A DNA stretch of 16,798 nt from an uncultured Synergistaceae bacterium (lineage in GTDB: Bacteria; Synergistota; Synergistia; Synergistales; Aminobacteriaceae): NCBI GenBank assembly GCA_937870605.1, contig CALMZW010000301.1:1-16798 (forward strand), given 5' to 3'. Every line of letters begins with the position of its first letter. Positions within the stretch are counted from its first letter, which is position 1. Of the stretch, positions 7,600-14,778 are shown in pieces. The position numbers and the translations under genes are program-made. A model generated the notes under the pieces. That model was not told where the DNA came from, searched no databases, and was given only the letters and a program-made list of their open reading frames with translations.

Positions 7600-8421
7600 A
7601 TGCCGTTCCGATTTTCCCTTGCGCAACTGACAGTTCTCAAGACGTCCCCGGCGGAAATAGCCCGGATCGCCGCAAACTGCGGATACGATTACGTCAGCAT
7701 GCGGCAGATCTACATGGGGCTTCCCGGCGAACCGGATTACGATCTGTCCAAGAACAAACAGCTGATGAAGGAAACGAAGGACGTCTTCGCCGAAACGGGA
7801 ATCCGGCTTCTGGACATTGAACTGGCCCGAGTATTCGACGGGATGGATGTCCGGAAGTACGAACCCGCCATGGCGACGGCTGTCGAGCTCGGCGGAAAGC
7901 ACGTCCTGAGCAGCATCTGGACCGGGCAGCGGGACTATTACCTGGACAGATTCGCGGAACTCTGCGATCTGGCGAAACAGTACGGGCTGACCGTTGAGCT
8001 GGAATATGTCCCGATCGCGGGCGTGAAGACGCTCGCCGGAGCGGTCGACGTTCTGAAGACGGTCAAACGTCCGAACGCGGGCCTCATGGTCGATGTCCAC
8101 CACTTCCAGCGGGCGCAGGATGACCCGGCGGAACTGAGAAAGCTTCCGAAGGAATGGTTCCGTTTCGCCCATCTCTGCGACGCGCCCGGTCCCATTCCGG
8201 CCGACAGGGACGAGATGACCCGGATCCTGCGGGAAGAACGCTCCTACGTGGGAGAGGGCGGAATCGACGTCGCTGGGATTCTGGGCGCCATGCCCCCGAT
8301 GCCCTATTCCATAGAACTGCCGAATCTGAAGCGTGTCGCCGAATACGGATACGAAACGCATGCGCGCCGCTGTCTGGAATCGGCGAAAAAATACTGCGAG
8401 TCATTTGTGAAGACGGCATAG
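7600..8421 (+). CDS. Sugar phosphate isomerase/epimerase-like TIM-barrel enzyme (xylose isomerase-like/AP endonuclease 2 fold)
   Basis: A 273-residue protein starting MPFRFSLAQLTV, with GGAGG about 11 bases before the ATG at 7600; the frame extends upstream to 7507 inside tctC2, but that part is unrelated sequence. The fold is recognisable from repeated beta-alpha units with likely metal ligands at strand ends: E135 in VELEYVP, D165 and H168 in MVDVHHFQ, H191 in FAHLCDAPG and E239 in YSIELPN. This divalent-metal family includes hydroxypyruvate isomerase, tagatose/fructose epimerases, inosose dehydratase (IolE) and 3-dehydroshikimate dehydratase (QuiC/AsbF). The FAHLCDAPG and SIELPN segments are typical of catabolic members. 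With an AroE-type dehydrogenase in the cluster, a 3-dehydroshikimate dehydratase or similar cyclitol-acid dehydratase role is possible, but a plain isomerase is equally compatible. Confidence 0.85.
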   Translation: MPFRFSLAQLTVLKTSPAEIARIAANCGYDYVSMRQIYMGLPGEPDYDLSKNKQLMKETKDVFAETGIRLLDIELARVFDGMDVRKYEPAMATAVELGGKHVLSSIWTGQRDYYLDRFAELCDLAKQYGLTVELEYVPIAGVKTLAGAVDVLKTVKRPNAGLMVDVHHFQRAQDDPAELRKLPKEWFRFAHLCDAPGPIPADRDEMTRILREERSYVGEGGIDVAGILGAMPPMPYSIELPNLKRVAEYGYETHARRCLESAKKYCESFVKTA

Positions 8422-8534
8422 GCCGTCGCGATCCGGGACAAAGAGGGGGGAGTCCGCAGCGTAGAAGACACGTTGTCCGGTCCGTGCGTTTTTCGGTTTT
8501 CGTCTTTGTTCGGAGAAGCGTTTTCCTTGTGGAC

Positions 8535-8555
8535 CGGCCTGCTCCGCGCAGGCCG
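8535..8555 (+). promoter_or_regulatory. 8-bp stem-loop in dctP leader
   Basis: CGGCCTGC (8535-8542) pairs perfectly with GCAGGCCG (8548-8555) across TCCGC. It ends 15 bases before the dctP Shine-Dalgarno (8571-8575), in the 162-base gap after the TIM-barrel gene. A second pairing, CCGGTCC (8477-8483) with GGACCGG (8531-8537), overlaps its left arm, so the two structures exclude each other. No clear promoter was seen in the rest of the gap, which is T-rich at 8488-8526. Confidence 0.45.
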
Positions 8556-8570
8556 AAAAGAGAACGAAAT

Positions 8571-8575
8571 GGAGG
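8571..8575 (+). promoter_or_regulatory. Ribosome binding site deciding the GTG start of dctP
   Basis: GGAGG lies 8 bases before the GTG at 8584. The in-frame ATG at 8569 overlaps this site and has only a weak AAAGAG upstream, so translation most likely begins at GTG. Confidence 0.7.
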
Positions 8576-8583
8576 CGACGTTT

Positions 8584-9579
8584 GTGAAAAAGTGTTGCGC
8601 TCTTTTCCTGACGATCCTGTTTGCCCTTCTTGGAAGCGCCGCATTCGCTGCGGAATTCACGTTCGCCATAACGAACGACTCGGCGGAGGACACCGTCACG
8701 CAGTTGATGAGCCTCAAGCTGAAGGAGCTTCTCCAGACCAAATCCGGCGGAAAGATCGCCGCGAACGTTTTCCCGAGCGGACAGATGGGAAAGGACAGCG
8801 AACTCACCCAGAGCACGCAGGCCGGAGACATCGCATTCGTCCTCCAGACGACCGCGCCGCAGATCAACTTCGTTCCGAAGGTCGCCGTGTTCGATCTTCC
8901 GTTCATTTTCCCGGATTCGAAAACCGCCCGCGCCGTTCTCGACGGTCCCTTCAAGGACCTCATCGCGAAAGAATACGAAAAGGCCAACCTCAAACTGATG
9001 GGGTACGGCGATCAGGGCTTCCGCGTGACGACGTCCAACAAGCCCGTCCGCAAACTGGAAGACCTCAAGGGCCTGAAGATCCGCACCATGGAGAACAAGT
9101 ATCATGTCGCGAACTGGCGCATCCAGGGCGCGAACCCGACGCCGCTCCCCTGGGGCGAGGTCTACATCTCCCTGCAGCAGGGCACGATCGACGGACAGGA
9201 AAACCCCTATGAAGTGATCGTCGCGGGGAAACTGTACGAACAGCAGAAGTACCTCATCAACACAAACCATATCTTCCACTCCATCAGCATCGTCATGAGC
9301 AAGAAGATCTACGACGGCCTCCCGGCCGACATGCGGAAACTCGTTGACGACGCCTGCCGCGAGACGGTCGTCTGGGGGCGTGATCAGGCCGACAAACGAC
9401 ACGCCAATCGCGTGGAAATTCTGACGAAGAACAAGGTCGAGATCATCGACCTCGGTCCGGAACTCCTCGGAAAGATGCAGGAAAAGGCCGAACCGGTCTA
9501 CAAGATGGTCCGTGACGCGGTCGGAAACGAACTGGTCGATTCCATCGTGGCCGAATCCAAAAAGGCCCAGGGGAAATAG
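8584..9579 (+). CDS. dctP: TRAP transporter substrate-binding protein DctP
   Basis: A 331-residue periplasmic binding protein of the TRAP family. The GTG start at 8584 gives a clean signal peptide (MKKCCALFLTILFALLGSAAFA, cut before AEFTF) and has GGAGG at ideal spacing; the frame is open back to 8473 but that part does not look like protein. Family features include a long opening strand with KLKELLQTKSGGKI, VFPSGQMGKDSEL, FDLPFIFPDSKTA, and the binding motif LKGLKIRTMEN, whose Arg normally salt-bridges the ligand carboxylate, followed by LPWGEVYISLQQGTIDGQENP. Ligands of TRAP proteins are mostly organic acids, including sugar acids and sulfonates. Its partner subunits DctQ and DctM lie 1.4 kb downstream, past a terminator and an oxidoreductase gene, an arrangement that favours excess binding protein. 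Confidence 0.94.
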   Translation: MKKCCALFLTILFALLGSAAFAAEFTFAITNDSAEDTVTQLMSLKLKELLQTKSGGKIAANVFPSGQMGKDSELTQSTQAGDIAFVLQTTAPQINFVPKVAVFDLPFIFPDSKTARAVLDGPFKDLIAKEYEKANLKLMGYGDQGFRVTTSNKPVRKLEDLKGLKIRTMENKYHVANWRIQGANPTPLPWGEVYISLQQGTIDGQENPYEVIVAGKLYEQQKYLINTNHIFHSISIVMSKKIYDGLPADMRKLVDDACRETVVWGRDQADKRHANRVEILTKNKVEIIDLGPELLGKMQEKAEPVYKMVRDAVGNELVDSIVAESKKAQGK

Positions 9580-9606
9580 CGCCGCGATAGAGCTGACCTT
9601 CTCCAC

Positions 9607-9667
9607 GGCGAAGCGATCGCATATCCGAAGGCGAGACAAACGGAAGATCGCTTCGCCTTTTTTCTTT
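9607..9667 (+). terminator. Rho-independent terminator after dctP
   Basis: GGCGAAGCGATC (9607-9618) pairs perfectly with GATCGCTTCGCC (9646-9657), a 12-bp stem with a 27-base loop, followed at once by TTTTTTCTTT (9658-9667). This is the clearest terminator in the window. It should end most transcripts of the block from the ThDP enzyme to dctP and reduce expression of the downstream oxidoreductase and dctQM genes, unless they have their own promoter. I saw no obvious promoter in 9668-9708. Confidence 0.88.
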
Positions 9668-9708
9668 GTTCCTCATCCTCCCAATGAAGACCAGGGGTGA
9701 CGACATCC

Positions 9709-10881
9709 ATGAAAGAAGTTACCGTCGGAATTATCGGAAGCGGTTTCGCATCGCACTTTCACAGCAAGGCGTTCTCCAGGGTCGCCGGCCTCACCGTCCG
9801 CAAGAAGGCCATCGCGGACATCGACATCGAAAAAGCGCGGACCGTGGCCGATCTCTATCATTTTGAAGAATACCACGAGGATTACCGGGCTCTCCTGCGA
9901 GATCCCGAAATCGACGTGATCGATATATGCACCCCTCCGTTCCTGCACTCCCGCATCGCCATTGAAGCCATCGAGGCCGGGAAGCACGTTCTCTGCGAAA
10001 AGCCGCTCACCGGATATTTCGGCGCGCCCGGCGACACCGTACCGATCGGCGACACCGTGCCGAAATCACGCATGTACCGGGGCGTTCTGGACGACATCGC
10101 GGCGATGCGAAACGCACTCGCCGGAAGCGACCGTCTCTTTATGTACGCCGAAAACTACGTGTACTCCCCGAATATCCTGAAGGCGGCGGAGATCATCCGC
10201 GCAAAGAAAAGCCGGATCCTCTTCATGAAAGGAGAGGAAAGCCTCAAGGGGTCGTCCTCCCCCGTCGCCGGACAATGGGACAAGACCGGCGGAGGATCGC
10301 TGATCCGCGTCGGGTGTCATCCGATCGGCGGAATTCTGTGGCTCAAGCGGGAGGAAGCCCGGGCGCGCGGCGTCGACATCGGCGTCGGAAGCGTTCTCTG
10401 CGACACGGGGCGCATGACTCCGTCGCTGAGCGAACACGAACACCGACACATCGCGTTCCGTCCCGTCGACGTCGAGGATTACGCGTCCGTCGCCATCACG
10501 TTCACCGACGGGACGAAGGCGCTCGTCATCGCGGGCGACACGATGCTCGGAGGCACGACGAACTATGTCGAAGTCTACGCCAACGACGCGACCATGCATT
10601 GCCGGATCACCCCTTCGGATAACCTCAGCACCTACATGCTGGACGAGGAAGGGCTCGAGAACGTATATATTTCCGAGATGCTTCCCGGGAAGACCGGCTG
10701 GCAGAAAGCGTTCGTCGCCGAAGAGGTGCTGCGGGGATACGCCGGGCAGTTCCAGGACTTCATGGAGTGCGCCGCGACCGGCAGACAGCCGCTGTCCGAC
10801 TTCGAACTCGCCTGCGACGTAATCAGGGTCATCTACGCGGCGTATCTCTCCGCCGAAGAGGGACGACGCGTTACGTTCTGA
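9709..10881 (+). CDS. Gfo/Idh/MocA family NAD(P)-dependent oxidoreductase
   Basis: A 390-residue oxidoreductase. The N-terminal Rossmann fold carries GIIGSGFASHFHSKAF (from about residue 6), then VIDICTPPFLHSRIAIEAIEAGKHVLCEKPL, whose EKP Lys is the conserved catalytic/cofactor residue of the family. The C-terminal alpha/beta domain (about residues 130-390) includes GGGSLIRVGCHPIGGILWLKR, where the His is the family's active-site base position. Members oxidise sugars, cyclitols (for example inositol) or amino sugars. A 6-residue near-repeat, GDTVPI then GDTVPK, sits after EKPLTGYFGAP. The ATG at 9709 is chosen with GGGGTG about 10 bases upstream; a GTG at 9697 is the alternative. It lies between dctP and dctQM, so it probably acts on a TRAP-imported compound or its product. 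The substrate is not readable. Confidence 0.9.
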   Translation: MKEVTVGIIGSGFASHFHSKAFSRVAGLTVRKKAIADIDIEKARTVADLYHFEEYHEDYRALLRDPEIDVIDICTPPFLHSRIAIEAIEAGKHVLCEKPLTGYFGAPGDTVPIGDTVPKSRMYRGVLDDIAAMRNALAGSDRLFMYAENYVYSPNILKAAEIIRAKKSRILFMKGEESLKGSSSPVAGQWDKTGGGSLIRVGCHPIGGILWLKREEARARGVDIGVGSVLCDTGRMTPSLSEHEHRHIAFRPVDVEDYASVAITFTDGTKALVIAGDTMLGGTTNYVEVYANDATMHCRITPSDNLSTYMLDEEGLENVYISEMLPGKTGWQKAFVAEEVLRGYAGQFQDFMECAATGRQPLSDFELACDVIRVIYAAYLSAEEGRRVTF

Positions 10882-10965
10882 TTTTTCAAAACCGGGCGCG
10901 CGTTATGCTTTTCCCGCTCCCGACAGCGCGGGGAGGAGCGGTCAGCCGGGCGCTCCGCCATATCC

Positions 10966-10974
10966 GGAAGGGGG
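10966..10974 (+). promoter_or_regulatory. Ribosome binding site deciding the TTG start of dctQ
   Basis: GGAAGGGGG lies 9 bases before TTG at 10984. No in-frame ATG exists before the first membrane segment, so TTG is the best start. The gap 10882-10983 also holds CCGCTCC (10914-10920), GGAGCGG (10935-10941) and CGCTCC (10951-10956). The middle segment can pair with either neighbour, giving two exclusive small hairpins of doubtful meaning. Confidence 0.6.
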
Positions 10975-10983
10975 ATTACGGCA

Positions 10984-11472
10984 TTGAAGGTTCTCAAATG
11001 GTTCGATGAGAGTTTCGAAGAGGTTCTCCTGATGATCATGCTGTTTCTCATCAGCGTCGTCATGGGGTACTCGGTCTTCATGCGCTATGTGATGAACGAT
11101 TCGCCTTCGTGGGCCGAGGAAATCACGCGATATTTCTTCGTCTGGTCGTCGTTCCTGAGCCTGAGTTTCTGCCTCAAGCGAAAATCGTCCATCAAGATCG
11201 ACATGCTGCTGGTCCATTTGCCCCGCTGGGCGCAGAAGCTGAACCTCGCGCTCATCGAAATCATCATGCTCGTCTTCTTCGTCTATATGCTCAAGGGAGC
11301 CGTAAACGTCACCATCGGGATGATCCGGAGCGGCCAGAGCAGTCCGGCCCTCGAGCTTCCCATGTATACGATTTACGGTTCCGCAGCCGCGGGATTCTTC
11401 CTTGCGATCATCCGTACGCTACAGAATTTCTTCGGCCTTCTCTTCCGCTCTTCCGGGAAGAACGCCGCGTAA
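10984..11472 (+). CDS. dctQ: TRAP transporter small membrane subunit DctQ
   Basis: A 162-residue protein with the four-helix plan of the small TRAP membrane subunit: hydrophobic segments at about 14-33 (VLLMIMLFLISVVMGYSVF), 48-63 (RYFFVWSSFLSLSF), 88-105 (LALIEIIMLVFFVYMLKG) and 128-150 (TIYGSAAAGFFLAIIRTLQNF). The family motif SWAEEITRYFFVW after helix 1 and the short ELPMYTIY stretch before helix 4 are visible. The start codon is TTG, supported by a strong Shine-Dalgarno. It is followed after 12 bases by dctM, the usual pairing. It joins DctM to form the Na+-driven importer that takes ligand from DctP at 8584. Confidence 0.9.
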   Translation: MKVLKWFDESFEEVLLMIMLFLISVVMGYSVFMRYVMNDSPSWAEEITRYFFVWSSFLSLSFCLKRKSSIKIDMLLVHLPRWAQKLNLALIEIIMLVFFVYMLKGAVNVTIGMIRSGQSSPALELPMYTIYGSAAAGFFLAIIRTLQNFFGLLFRSSGKNAA

Positions 11473-11484
11473 GGAGGAATCATC

Positions 11485-12774
11485 GTGCTCGCAACCGTCT
11501 TTTCCGTTTTCGCCTTTGGGCTGATTCTGTGCATCCCGGTGGGAATCACCCTGGGGATGGTTTCGATCCTTCCAAAGCTCCTTGATCCCGCGTTCGCCGC
11601 AAACGTCCAGTTCATCGTCCGGCAGATGGTCGGCGGGGTCGATTCCACGCCGATCCTGGCCATACCGCTCTTCGTCCTTTCCGGCGTCATCATGGCCCGC
11701 GGAGGCGTCTCGGCGAAAATATTCAACATGTTTTCCTTCTTCCTGGGCGACCGGACCGGCGGCCTGCCGATAGCAGTCGTCGTTTCGTGTCTGTTCTACG
11801 GCGCCATTTCCGGGTCCGCTCCGGCAACGACCGCCGCGATCGGGGCGATGACCATTCCCCTTCTCGTCAGCCTCGGCTACGACAAGGTATTCATCACCGC
11901 GCTCGTGGCGACGTCGGGCGGACTCGGCGTCATCATTCCGCCGAGCATTCCGTTCATCCTCTACGGACTTTCCTCCGGAGTGTCCGTCGGCGACATGTTC
12001 ATCGGAGGGATCATTCCCGGCCTTCTGATCGGCGGGTGCCTCATGGTCTACGCGTGGTACTACTGCAAGACCCGAGGAGAGGACAAAGAGCGGCTGACCG
12101 CGTTTTGCAACGAGCTGCGGGCGAAGGGATTCATGAAGGTCTTCTCCGAAAGTTTCTGGGCGATCCTGACGCCCGTCATCATCCTCGGAGGGATCTACGG
12201 AGGGATCGTCACCCCCACGGAAGCGGCGGCCATTTCCGTCTTCTACGCCTTTTTCGTCTGCTGCTTCATCTATCGGACGATCAAGCTCAAGGACGCCGTG
12301 GACATTTTCAAGGAATCCGTCGCGACGTACGCGCCGATCCTCTTCATTCTGGCAACCGCGACAGCGTTCGGACGCGTCCTCACGATGATGCAGGCGCCCC
12401 AGACGGTCGCCCAGATCATATCGAGCACATTCTCGAGCAAAATCGCCATCATCATCGTCATCAACCTGTTCCTGCTCGTGGTCGGAATGGTCATGGACAC
12501 GGGGCCCGCCATCCTGATCCTCACACCGATCCTCCTCCCGCTCGTCGTCTCGGTCGGGTTCGATCCGGTGCACTTCGGCATGATCCTCGTGGTCAACCTC
12601 GCCATCGGATTCGTCACCCCGCCTGTGGGGATCAACCTCTTCGTCGCTTCGGCCATAACGGGCATCCCCGTACTCGACATAGCGAGGAAGGCGGTTCCGT
12701 TCATGATCGCCTTCGGCCTCGCGTTGATTCTGATAACGGCCTTCCCGATCATAACGCTGTTCCTCGTCCGTTGA
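11485..12774 (+). CDS. dctM: TRAP transporter large membrane subunit DctM
   Basis: A 429-residue polytopic membrane protein, the usual length for the ion-coupled permease of TRAP systems. Family marks are an opening pair of helices (FAFGLILCIPVGITLGM), IPLFVLSGVIMARGG, the Gly/Ser-rich YGAISGSAPATTAAIGAMTIP, ATSGGLGVIIPPSIPFILYG, then in the second half IYGGIVTPTEAAAISVFYAFF, GMVMDTGPAILILTPILLP and VVNLAIGFVTPPVGINLFVAS. The paired SGSAPAT and DTGPAIL regions belong to the two inverted halves that bind Na+ and substrate. The GTG start at 11485 has AAGGAGGA (11471-11478) overlapping the dctQ stop, which indicates translational coupling. No frameshift is seen. Confidence 0.95.
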   Translation: MLATVFSVFAFGLILCIPVGITLGMVSILPKLLDPAFAANVQFIVRQMVGGVDSTPILAIPLFVLSGVIMARGGVSAKIFNMFSFFLGDRTGGLPIAVVVSCLFYGAISGSAPATTAAIGAMTIPLLVSLGYDKVFITALVATSGGLGVIIPPSIPFILYGLSSGVSVGDMFIGGIIPGLLIGGCLMVYAWYYCKTRGEDKERLTAFCNELRAKGFMKVFSESFWAILTPVIILGGIYGGIVTPTEAAAISVFYAFFVCCFIYRTIKLKDAVDIFKESVATYAPILFILATATAFGRVLTMMQAPQTVAQIISSTFSSKIAIIIVINLFLLVVGMVMDTGPAILILTPILLPLVVSVGFDPVHFGMILVVNLAIGFVTPPVGINLFVASAITGIPVLDIARKAVPFMIAFGLALILITAFPIITLFLVR

Positions 12775-12838
12775 CGGCCGGCCGGGACGCAGCGGAAGGC
12801 GAAGCAGCACATCCCATACCATAAGGAAGTGGACTGGA

Positions 12839-13750
12839 ATGGAAAAGATCGCAGCGGAAAAGGAATCACCTATTTTCGTACCGAGCGTCACAACGCGGTT
12901 TTTTGCGCTTTTCGGCAATCCTCTCGGCTTCACGGCGTCCCCGTGGATGCACAACCATGTCTTCCGGAAGCTCGGGATGGATTGCCTCTATTCGCCGTAC
13001 GAAATCCCGGAAGACGGTCTTGAAACCGTCGTGAAGAACATGGGCGCGTTCCATATCGCAGGCGCCAATGTGACGATGCCCTTCAAGGCGAAGGTGTCGA
13101 AGTATCTCGACGCGCTGGCGGAGTCGGCGCGCACCACTGAAGTGGTCAACACGATCTCCGTCGACGCGGACGGCAAGAAAACCGGACACAACACAGACGG
13201 AGAAGGGTTCGTGAGGTCGCTCTACGACCAGATGAAACTTGACGTTCCGAACCTGAAATACGTTCTTTTCGGAACCGGCGGAGCCGCATCCGCAATCGCC
13301 TGCTCTCTTGCAAGCAAGGGCGTCAGGACGATTCTCACGCTTTGCCGCGACGAGAGTTCCCCTCATGTCGAGAATTTCAGGAAGCATCTTGACGCCCATT
13401 TCCCCGGCGTGTGCACGATTCGGAAGATGACGGACGCATCCATCCGGAACGACGTGGCCGGGAGAGACGTCATCATCAACGCGACGAAGGTCGGAATGTT
13501 CCCGAAGGTTGACGATGTCCTTTTCGACACATCCGTCCTCGGACCGGACCATGTCGTGTGCGACGTCATCTACAATCCGAAGGAGACCCGGCTGCTCGTC
13601 GAGGCGAAGAAGCGCGGATGCCGGACGCTCTCGGGGCTGTGGATGCTGGTGTATCAGGGTGCGGAAGCATTCCGCCTCTGGACCGGCGTCACGCCGCCGA
13701 CGGACTATATGTTCGAGACGGCGTGCAGGTTCTTTACGGAACGCGCGTAA
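12839..13750 (+). CDS. aroE: Shikimate/quinate dehydrogenase family protein (AroE-like), probably catabolic
   Basis: A 303-residue protein with the AroE fold. The substrate pocket motif reads NPLGFTASPWMHN (T32, S34) where most AroE proteins have Ser-x-Ser, so the first Ser is Thr. Catalytic Lys83 lies in ANVTMPFK, Asn104 in VVNTISV and Asp120 in GHNTDGEGF. The NAD(P) domain begins with FGTGGAASAIACSL, and the CRDESS stretch after beta-2 has the Arg position often linked to NADP use. YQGAEAF near the C-terminus supplies the usual Gln. It carries about 15 extra N-terminal residues compared with typical AroE. The ATG at 12839 has AAGGAAG about 10 bases upstream. Its place at the end of a TRAP operon beside an IclR gene suggests oxidation of imported shikimate, quinate or a similar acid rather than chorismate synthesis. 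That is inference; a housekeeping AroE cannot be excluded. Confidence 0.87.
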   Translation: MEKIAAEKESPIFVPSVTTRFFALFGNPLGFTASPWMHNHVFRKLGMDCLYSPYEIPEDGLETVVKNMGAFHIAGANVTMPFKAKVSKYLDALAESARTTEVVNTISVDADGKKTGHNTDGEGFVRSLYDQMKLDVPNLKYVLFGTGGAASAIACSLASKGVRTILTLCRDESSPHVENFRKHLDAHFPGVCTIRKMTDASIRNDVAGRDVIINATKVGMFPKVDDVLFDTSVLGPDHVVCDVIYNPKETRLLVEAKKRGCRTLSGLWMLVYQGAEAFRLWTGVTPPTDYMFETACRFFTERA

Positions 13751-13940
13751 GCCGTGGGACCGTGCCCTTGCGGCCGGGAAGAAAAGGCGCCCGAAGCGAA
13801 ACGGTATAGTATATAATTCGTATTTATCGTTTTCCGGACGAAAGGCCCCTATCCGACGCTTTCGTCAGGAAAAAAATCAGCGCTTCCGGTTTCGGGGCGA
13901 CACAGAGCTGCGTGGCGATTTCTGAAAGGAAGGTTCGTTC
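13751..13940 (+). promoter_or_regulatory. Promoter and leader region of the IclR gene
   Basis: An AT-rich island in GC-rich DNA. A perfect TATAAT (13812-13817) is present, without a good -35 at 17 bases (GCCCGA), so an activator or a weak promoter is likely. The bases 13813-13827 form an imperfect palindrome (ATAA...TTAT) that could be an operator. Further down, GACGAAAG (13837-13844) pairs perfectly with CTTTCGTC (13859-13866). It is followed by A residues, so it is not a terminator on either strand. AAAGGAAGG (13925-13933) is the ribosome site. No terminator for the upstream operon was found here. Confidence 0.5.
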
Positions 13941-14699
13941 ATGGCATCCGAAACAACCCGAGATTCCGTCCGTTCCGTGGAACGCGCCCTGACCATTTTG
14001 CAGTGTTTCACACTGGACGAAAGCGCTCTCACGCTTATGGAGATCGCCCGAAAAATGGATCTTCCAATGTCCACCACCGTCCGCATCGTATCGACACTGC
14101 AGAAAATGGGATTCCTGGACCGCAACGGCGATAAGACGTACTCCCTGGGAAGCCGGGCCTATTCCGTCGGCTGTGTCGCACGGGCGCACTTCCGCATCCA
14201 GAAGGTCGCCTATCCGTTCATGGTCCAGATCCGCGACGCGACCAAAGAGGCCGTCTCCCTCTACGGCTTTGAAGGGGAGAGCCGCGTGTGCTACGAACAC
14301 GTTCCGAGTCTGCTCAGCATGCGGTGCGTGGTCCGTCCGGGGGATCATTTCCCCCTGTTCGCCGGAGCGGCCGGAAAATGCCTTCTGGCCTATTCGTCGC
14401 CGGAGATCGTCGAACGCGAGATCGCACAGGCGTACCCGATCACGGGGGCGACGATCGTCGACCGGGATGCGTTTTTGAAGAATCTCGCCGGCATCCGGGA
14501 AAACGGATACGCCATCAGCTATGGGGAGCGGGAGGAAGGAATCACGTCGATCGCCGTGCCGATCTTCTACCCCAGGGGCAAGGCGACGGTGTGTCTTTCC
14601 GTTGCGGGACCTTCCGTCCGTTTTACGGACGATGTCATCCGCGAGCTGCTTCCGTGGATCTCCCGGCTTGCGGCCGACATCACGAAACTGGTGTCCTGA
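13941..14699 (+). CDS. IclR-family transcriptional regulator
   Basis: A 252-residue two-domain regulator of normal length. The N-terminal winged helix-turn-helix (about residues 6-75) reads SVRSVERALTILQCF, TLMEIARKMDLPMSTTVRIVSTLQKMGF and a wing at KTYSLGSR. The C-terminal GAF-like effector domain (about 85-252) has PLFAGAAGKCLLAY, ENGYAISYGEREEGITSIAVPIF and CLSVAGPSVRF, all IclR hallmarks. Such proteins bind small organic acids or aromatic intermediates and repress or activate catabolic operons. The ATG at 13941 has AAAGGAAGG 7 bases upstream. It follows the aroE-like gene in the same direction after a 190-base gap with its own promoter-like signal, so it is the likely local regulator and probably autoregulated. 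Confidence 0.93.
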   Translation: MASETTRDSVRSVERALTILQCFTLDESALTLMEIARKMDLPMSTTVRIVSTLQKMGFLDRNGDKTYSLGSRAYSVGCVARAHFRIQKVAYPFMVQIRDATKEAVSLYGFEGESRVCYEHVPSLLSMRCVVRPGDHFPLFAGAAGKCLLAYSSPEIVEREIAQAYPITGATIVDRDAFLKNLAGIRENGYAISYGEREEGITSIAVPIFYPRGKATVCLSVAGPSVRFTDDVIRELLPWISRLAADITKLVS

Positions 14700-14741
14700 C
14701 GGACGAAGCGACCATTCCGCGAAATGCGGGCGCAACCTGCG

Positions 14742-14778
14742 GCGGACGCCCTTTCCCGGGGTTTCCGCTGCCTGTTTT
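14742..14778 (+). terminator. Possible weak terminator between convergent iclR and HAD genes
   Basis: GCGGA (14742-14746) can pair with TCCGC (14764-14768), with extra CCC/GGG pairing inside, and TTTT follows at 14775-14778 after a 6-base offset. The stem is short and the T run imperfect. It lies between the IclR stop codon and the convergent HAD gene's stop codon, where a terminator is expected. Confidence 0.3.

Noticed and set aside
10914..10956. Attenuator before dctQ from three complementary segments
   Set aside because: Stems are only 6-7 bp in GC-rich DNA, with no T tract and no leader peptide.
11419..12954. 511-codon minus-strand open frame opposite dctM
   Set aside because: Charged low-complexity translation with no recognisable fold; the plus strand encodes an intact DctM.
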